NCBI RefSeq assembly: GCF_037040815.1 | Contig: NZ_CP146232.1 | Span: 2,660,501 to 2,724,500 of the forward strand | Direction of reading: 5' to 3' | Source of the DNA: Pararoseomonas sp. SCSIO 73927 | GTDB taxonomy: Bacteria; Pseudomonadota; Alphaproteobacteria; Acetobacterales; Acetobacteraceae | DNA: 64,000 nt | Part shown: positions 61,602 through 64,000 of the stretch, one piece after another | How positions within the stretch are numbered: position 1 is the first letter of the stretch | Layout of the letters: each line of letters begins with the position of its first letter | Translations under genes and position numbers: made by a program | The notes under the pieces: generated by a model | The model's database searches: none | What the model was told of the DNA's origin: nothing | Seen by the model: the letters and a program-made list of their open reading frames with translations, nothing else

Positions 61602-62367
61602 GCTTGTCTGCCTTTGCTCCATTCGGAGTTGCCGTTAGCGCCATGCCGGTACCAGACGCAGTCTTCCTGGCGTCCTTCCCCAGCACGCCGCGGAGGTGAT
61701 GAAGGTTGCGCTCGATCAGGACGTGAACAGCGTCCGCAGCCCCGGTTCCGTCCCGTGCCTCCAGCCGGTGGAGAAGGGAAGCGTGGTAGGGGAGCGTCGA
61801 GGCCGGGGCATTGGGATGCCGTGAGGTGGTCGTGAAGCCGAGGCGGAGCAGCCGCAGCAGCGCATCCTTGAGCTGGATGAGAAAGACATTGTGGGATGCC
61901 ATGAGCACAGTGGTGTGGAAGGCTGCGTCGGCCTCGACATAGTCACCTTGGCCGCCGACAGCCGCCTCCATCCTCTCGTAGGCCGCGCCGATGGCTGCCA
62001 GGTCGCCCGCAGTCGCGCGGTCCGCCGCCAACCGTGCCGCCTCGGGCTCCAGGATGCGACGAAGCTCGATGAGGTCCGCAATGAGGTTCGCATCGAGATC
62101 GGCAGTCCCGTGCCAGTCGAGAAGGACAGGATCGAGCATGCGCCAGCTCTCCCGCGGAAGCACACGCATCCCGATACTCGGTCCGACCGATACCATGCCC
62201 TTCGAAGCAAGTGCCTTCACAGCCTCACGCAGTACCACTCGGCTCACACCGAGCTGGGCAGCCAGCTGCGGTTCGCTCGGGAGTGGCCCCGTCGGCAGGA
62301 CACCCGAGACGATCTGCTGCCCCAGTCGATCCAGTATCTGTCCGTACAGATTCTTCGGCCTGTCCAT
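61591..62367 (-). CDS. GntR-family regulator, FadR/FCD type
   Basis: 258 residues. HTH LGQQIVSGVLPTGPLPSEPQ, LGVSRVVLREAVKALASKGM; FCD domain LIELRRILEPEAARLAADRA with metal-site residues (EADAAFHTTVL, YHASLLHRL). First gene of the minus-strand catabolic cluster and divergent from the Bug receptor, which it likely controls through the AT-rich region 62368-62540. Confidence 0.9.
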   Translation of the reverse strand: MDRPKNLYGQILDRLGQQIVSGVLPTGPLPSEPQLAAQLGVSRVVLREAVKALASKGMVSVGPSIGMRVLPRESWRMLDPVLLDWHGTADLDANLIADLIELRRILEPEAARLAADRATAGDLAAIGAAYERMEAAVGGQGDYVEADAAFHTTVLMASHNVFLIQLKDALLRLLRLGFTTTSRHPNAPASTLPYHASLLHRLEARDGTGAADAVHVLIERNLHHLRGVLGKDARKTASGTGMALTATPNGAKADKHAH

Positions 62368-62540
62368 TCCGCGGCTACCCCCATCAGCAACATATGATGA
62401 TACTATGATGGCTCCGGGTCAAGATGATATCGCACCTGCGAGTCTTCAGAATACCTGTTGAGCATACCTTGGTATCATGCCAACATCATAACAAGAATCC
62501 GACGGATCGCGGTCCGTCAGGAGGGGGAGAAGACACGGCA
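62368..62540. promoter_or_regulatory. AT-rich divergent promoter with GntR-like inverted repeat
   Basis: Unusually AT-rich for this genome. TTGGTATCATGCCAA at 62469-62483 is an imperfect 15-bp palindrome. The reiterated ATGAT/ATCAT words (62391-62410, 62433-62437 and 62483-62490) form further half-sites. Placed between gntR and the Bug gene, it fits FCD-type GntR binding. Confidence 0.5.
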
Positions 62541-63536
62541 ATGACTGACTGTATCTCGCGCCGGAGCATGCTTGCCGCACCAGCTCTGCTGCTGCCATCG
62601 GCCATTGTCCCGTCGTCCGTACGCGCACAGGGCCAGCTGCAATGGCCGACCCGCTCACTGCAGATGATCGTGGGCTTCCCGGCGGGCGGCTCCACGGACA
62701 TCTTCGCGCGCCTGGTTGCCGAGCCGCTCGGGCAGCGGCTTGGCCGCCCTGTCGTCGTCGAGAACCGGGCGGGAGCAGGCGGCGGCATCGGGGCGGCGGC
62801 GACGGCGCGGGCGGCTCCTGACGGCTATACGATGCAGATGGCGACCGTCGGCACGGGTGCCATCAACTACGCGCTGTACAAGGACCTGCCGTTCGGGCCG
62901 GATGACCTGGCTTCGGTCTCCCGTGTCGCGGAGGTGGCCAACGTCATCATGGTTCCAGCCCGCTCTCGCTTCCACACGCTGAAGGACCTGGTCGAGGAGG
63001 CACGTCGGCGGCCTGGTGAACTTACCTTCGGTCATTCGGGCGTCGGTTCAAGCCTACACCTCACTGGGGAACTTCTGGCCGTCGAGGCCGGAGTGAGGCT
63101 GACCCATGTTCCCTTCCGGGGCGCGGCGCAGATGCTTCCCGAGCTGATCGCAGGCCGTATCGAGATCGGGATCGACAACGTTCCCTCCTCGCTCCAGCAG
63201 ATCCGCGACGGCCGCGTCCGGGCGATCGCCGTGACGAGCCTGGAACGCCATCCCGGCCTCCCCGACACGCAGACGACGGTCGAGGCAGGCTTCCCGACCG
63301 TCCAGGCCATGGCCTGGTGGGGAGTCCAGGTTCCCAGGAAGGTACCGGCGCCCGTCCTGGCGAGATTGGCGTCCGAGCTGCAGTCGATCACCCGGGATGC
63401 GGGCTACAGGGAGAAGGCTGAGGAACAGGGAGCGACGCCGGTGACTGACACGCCCGAACAGTTCGAGGCGTTCGTCGCGGCAGAGATCGCCAAGTGGCGG
63501 GACGTGGCGCAGCGCGCCAACATCACCTTGGGATAG
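62541..63536 (+). CDS. Bug-family periplasmic solute receptor (TctC-like)
   Basis: 331 residues from ATG 62541 (GGGGGAG 15 bases before). Signal with twin arginine (CISRRSMLAAPALLLPSAIV). Mature motif VGFPAGGSTDIFARLVAEPL, RPVVVENRAGAGGGIGAAAT, PDGYTMQMATVGT, GHSGVGSSLHLTGELLA, GIDNVPSSLQQIRDGRVRAI. Bug receptors bind carboxylates or aromatic acids; no tctAB genes follow within the window. Divergent from the GntR cluster, so likely supplies its substrate. Confidence 0.92.
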   Translation: MTDCISRRSMLAAPALLLPSAIVPSSVRAQGQLQWPTRSLQMIVGFPAGGSTDIFARLVAEPLGQRLGRPVVVENRAGAGGGIGAAATARAAPDGYTMQMATVGTGAINYALYKDLPFGPDDLASVSRVAEVANVIMVPARSRFHTLKDLVEEARRRPGELTFGHSGVGSSLHLTGELLAVEAGVRLTHVPFRGAAQMLPELIAGRIEIGIDNVPSSLQQIRDGRVRAIAVTSLERHPGLPDTQTTVEAGFPTVQAMAWWGVQVPRKVPAPVLARLASELQSITRDAGYREKAEEQGATPVTDTPEQFEAFVAAEIAKWRDVAQRANITLG

Positions 63537-63718
63537 GAGTGTCCCGTTCCGGTGGCGACCCGGTCATGATCTCCTGGCCATGGGTGCCGATGGCGAATGC
63601 CAGACGGACGGCCTCGCCGTCGCAGCTCCGGAAAAATAGCGGCAATTAGCTTTCGACTCCTGGCCAGGGCGTGACTGATCTTCCCGCCGGTCCATGACGG
63701 ACCCAGGAGATCGGCCCC

Positions 63719-64000
63719 ATGCACGAGGAATGGCAAGACATTGTCCGGCGGCTTCTCCGGCCTGACCCGGCCGGACCCGGGCCGGGCTGTCATGCCTGTG
63801 GCAATGCTGTCACCGCCATGGGCCTGGAGATCGTCGTCGACCAGGCGGTCGCGGACATGTTGCTGGCCGACGGGCGCCGCCCAGTCCTGATCGGGATTTC
63901 TGTCAACAGTGATGACGACCCTATTCGTGAAATAACTCTATTGAGAGATTTCCAAGACGGTGCGACCACACTCCCCGTGACGCACCGAGACGACCATCCT
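63719..64000 (+). CDS. Hypothetical protein, N-terminal part (runs off window)
   Basis: Open frame from ATG 63719 with AGGAG nine bases upstream to the window end, 94 codons (MHEEWQDIVRRLLRPDPAGP...). CHACGNAVTAMG contains a C-x2-C pair; the rest (LLADGRRPVLIGISVNSDDD) is unrecognised. Less GC-rich toward the end. The protein continues past the window, so identity cannot be decided. Confidence 0.4.
   Translation, partial: MHEEWQDIVRRLLRPDPAGPGPGCHACGNAVTAMGLEIVVDQAVADMLLADGRRPVLIGISVNSDDDPIREITLLRDFQDGATTLPVTHRDDHP

Noticed and set aside
63899..63914. GTCAACAGTG similar to the block CAGCACTGTTGACG of the duplicated leaders
   Set aside because: It is inside an open reading frame and only ten bases match; the 23-bp block and hairpin are absent.
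1..64000. CRISPR array, tRNA, rRNA or integrase/att sites
   Set aside because: No regularly spaced repeats, no cloverleaf-like or rRNA segment and no integrase motif were noticed on either strand. A tool such as tRNAscan or MinCED was not available.

Overview
The window reads as chromosome or megaplasmid DNA of a high-GC alphaproteobacterium, most likely an Acetobacteraceae member of the Roseomonas type. This is inferred from the GC-rich third codon positions, the AapJ-like and Bug-type (TctC) solute receptors, the many GntR/FCD regulators and the cydABX/cydDC pair. No rRNA, tRNA, CRISPR array, integrase or replication origin was seen.

Layout. (1) 1-7604 is core-like. cydABX (minus strand) and cydDC (plus strand) diverge around one perfect Anr/FNR box, followed by a small hypothetical gene and a DUF892 ferritin-like gene. 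(2) About 7605-28933 is an accessory island. It holds a regulator plus an ImmA/IrrE-UvrD-PD-(D/E)XK fusion broken by a one-base frameshift, with a palindromic operator upstream. Divergent from these are a 2OG-Fe(II) oxygenase gene and a membrane/SH3 protein gene. Then come a TerB_N/TerB_C protein, a BrxD-like ATPase and a BrxHI-like helicase. An IS630 element, an AlbA_2 (Schlafen-type) protein, a truncated nuclease, an IS21 element and a truncated gamma-glutamyltransferase end the island. (3) 29017-34923 is a tightly packed seven-gene catabolic/uptake operon: an SsuABC-type transporter, two flavin-reductase-type proteins, an ACT-domain protein and an aldehyde dehydrogenase. (4) 35475-47110 returns to core-like codon use: a YhaN/SbcC-like and SbcD-like repair pair, an AapJ-like receptor with HAD hydrolase and GntR regulator sharing a duplicated operator, a TSUP exporter, and a MocR regulator divergent from an EamA permease. 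(5) 47483-57156 is a second accessory zone. It has a NimT/NimR-like MFS-AraC pair, two orphan genes preceded by near-duplicate leaders whose hairpins cover the Shine-Dalgarno, a decayed methyltransferase, a HEPN-like protein, an HExxH protein and a KAP NTPase. (6) 57410-63536 contains ETF-quinone oxidoreductase and a GntR-controlled cluster (FAD-linked hydroxyacid dehydrogenase, DapA-like aldolase, divergent Bug receptor). A partial ORF runs off the end.

The best candidates for a little-described system are the TerB/BrxD/BrxHI/SH3 module (13830-22151), the adjacent operator-controlled ImmA-UvrD fusion (7983-12583), and the duplicated SD-masking leaders (50517-50668 and 51580-51734). All functional assignments come from motifs read by eye. 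No database search was run.
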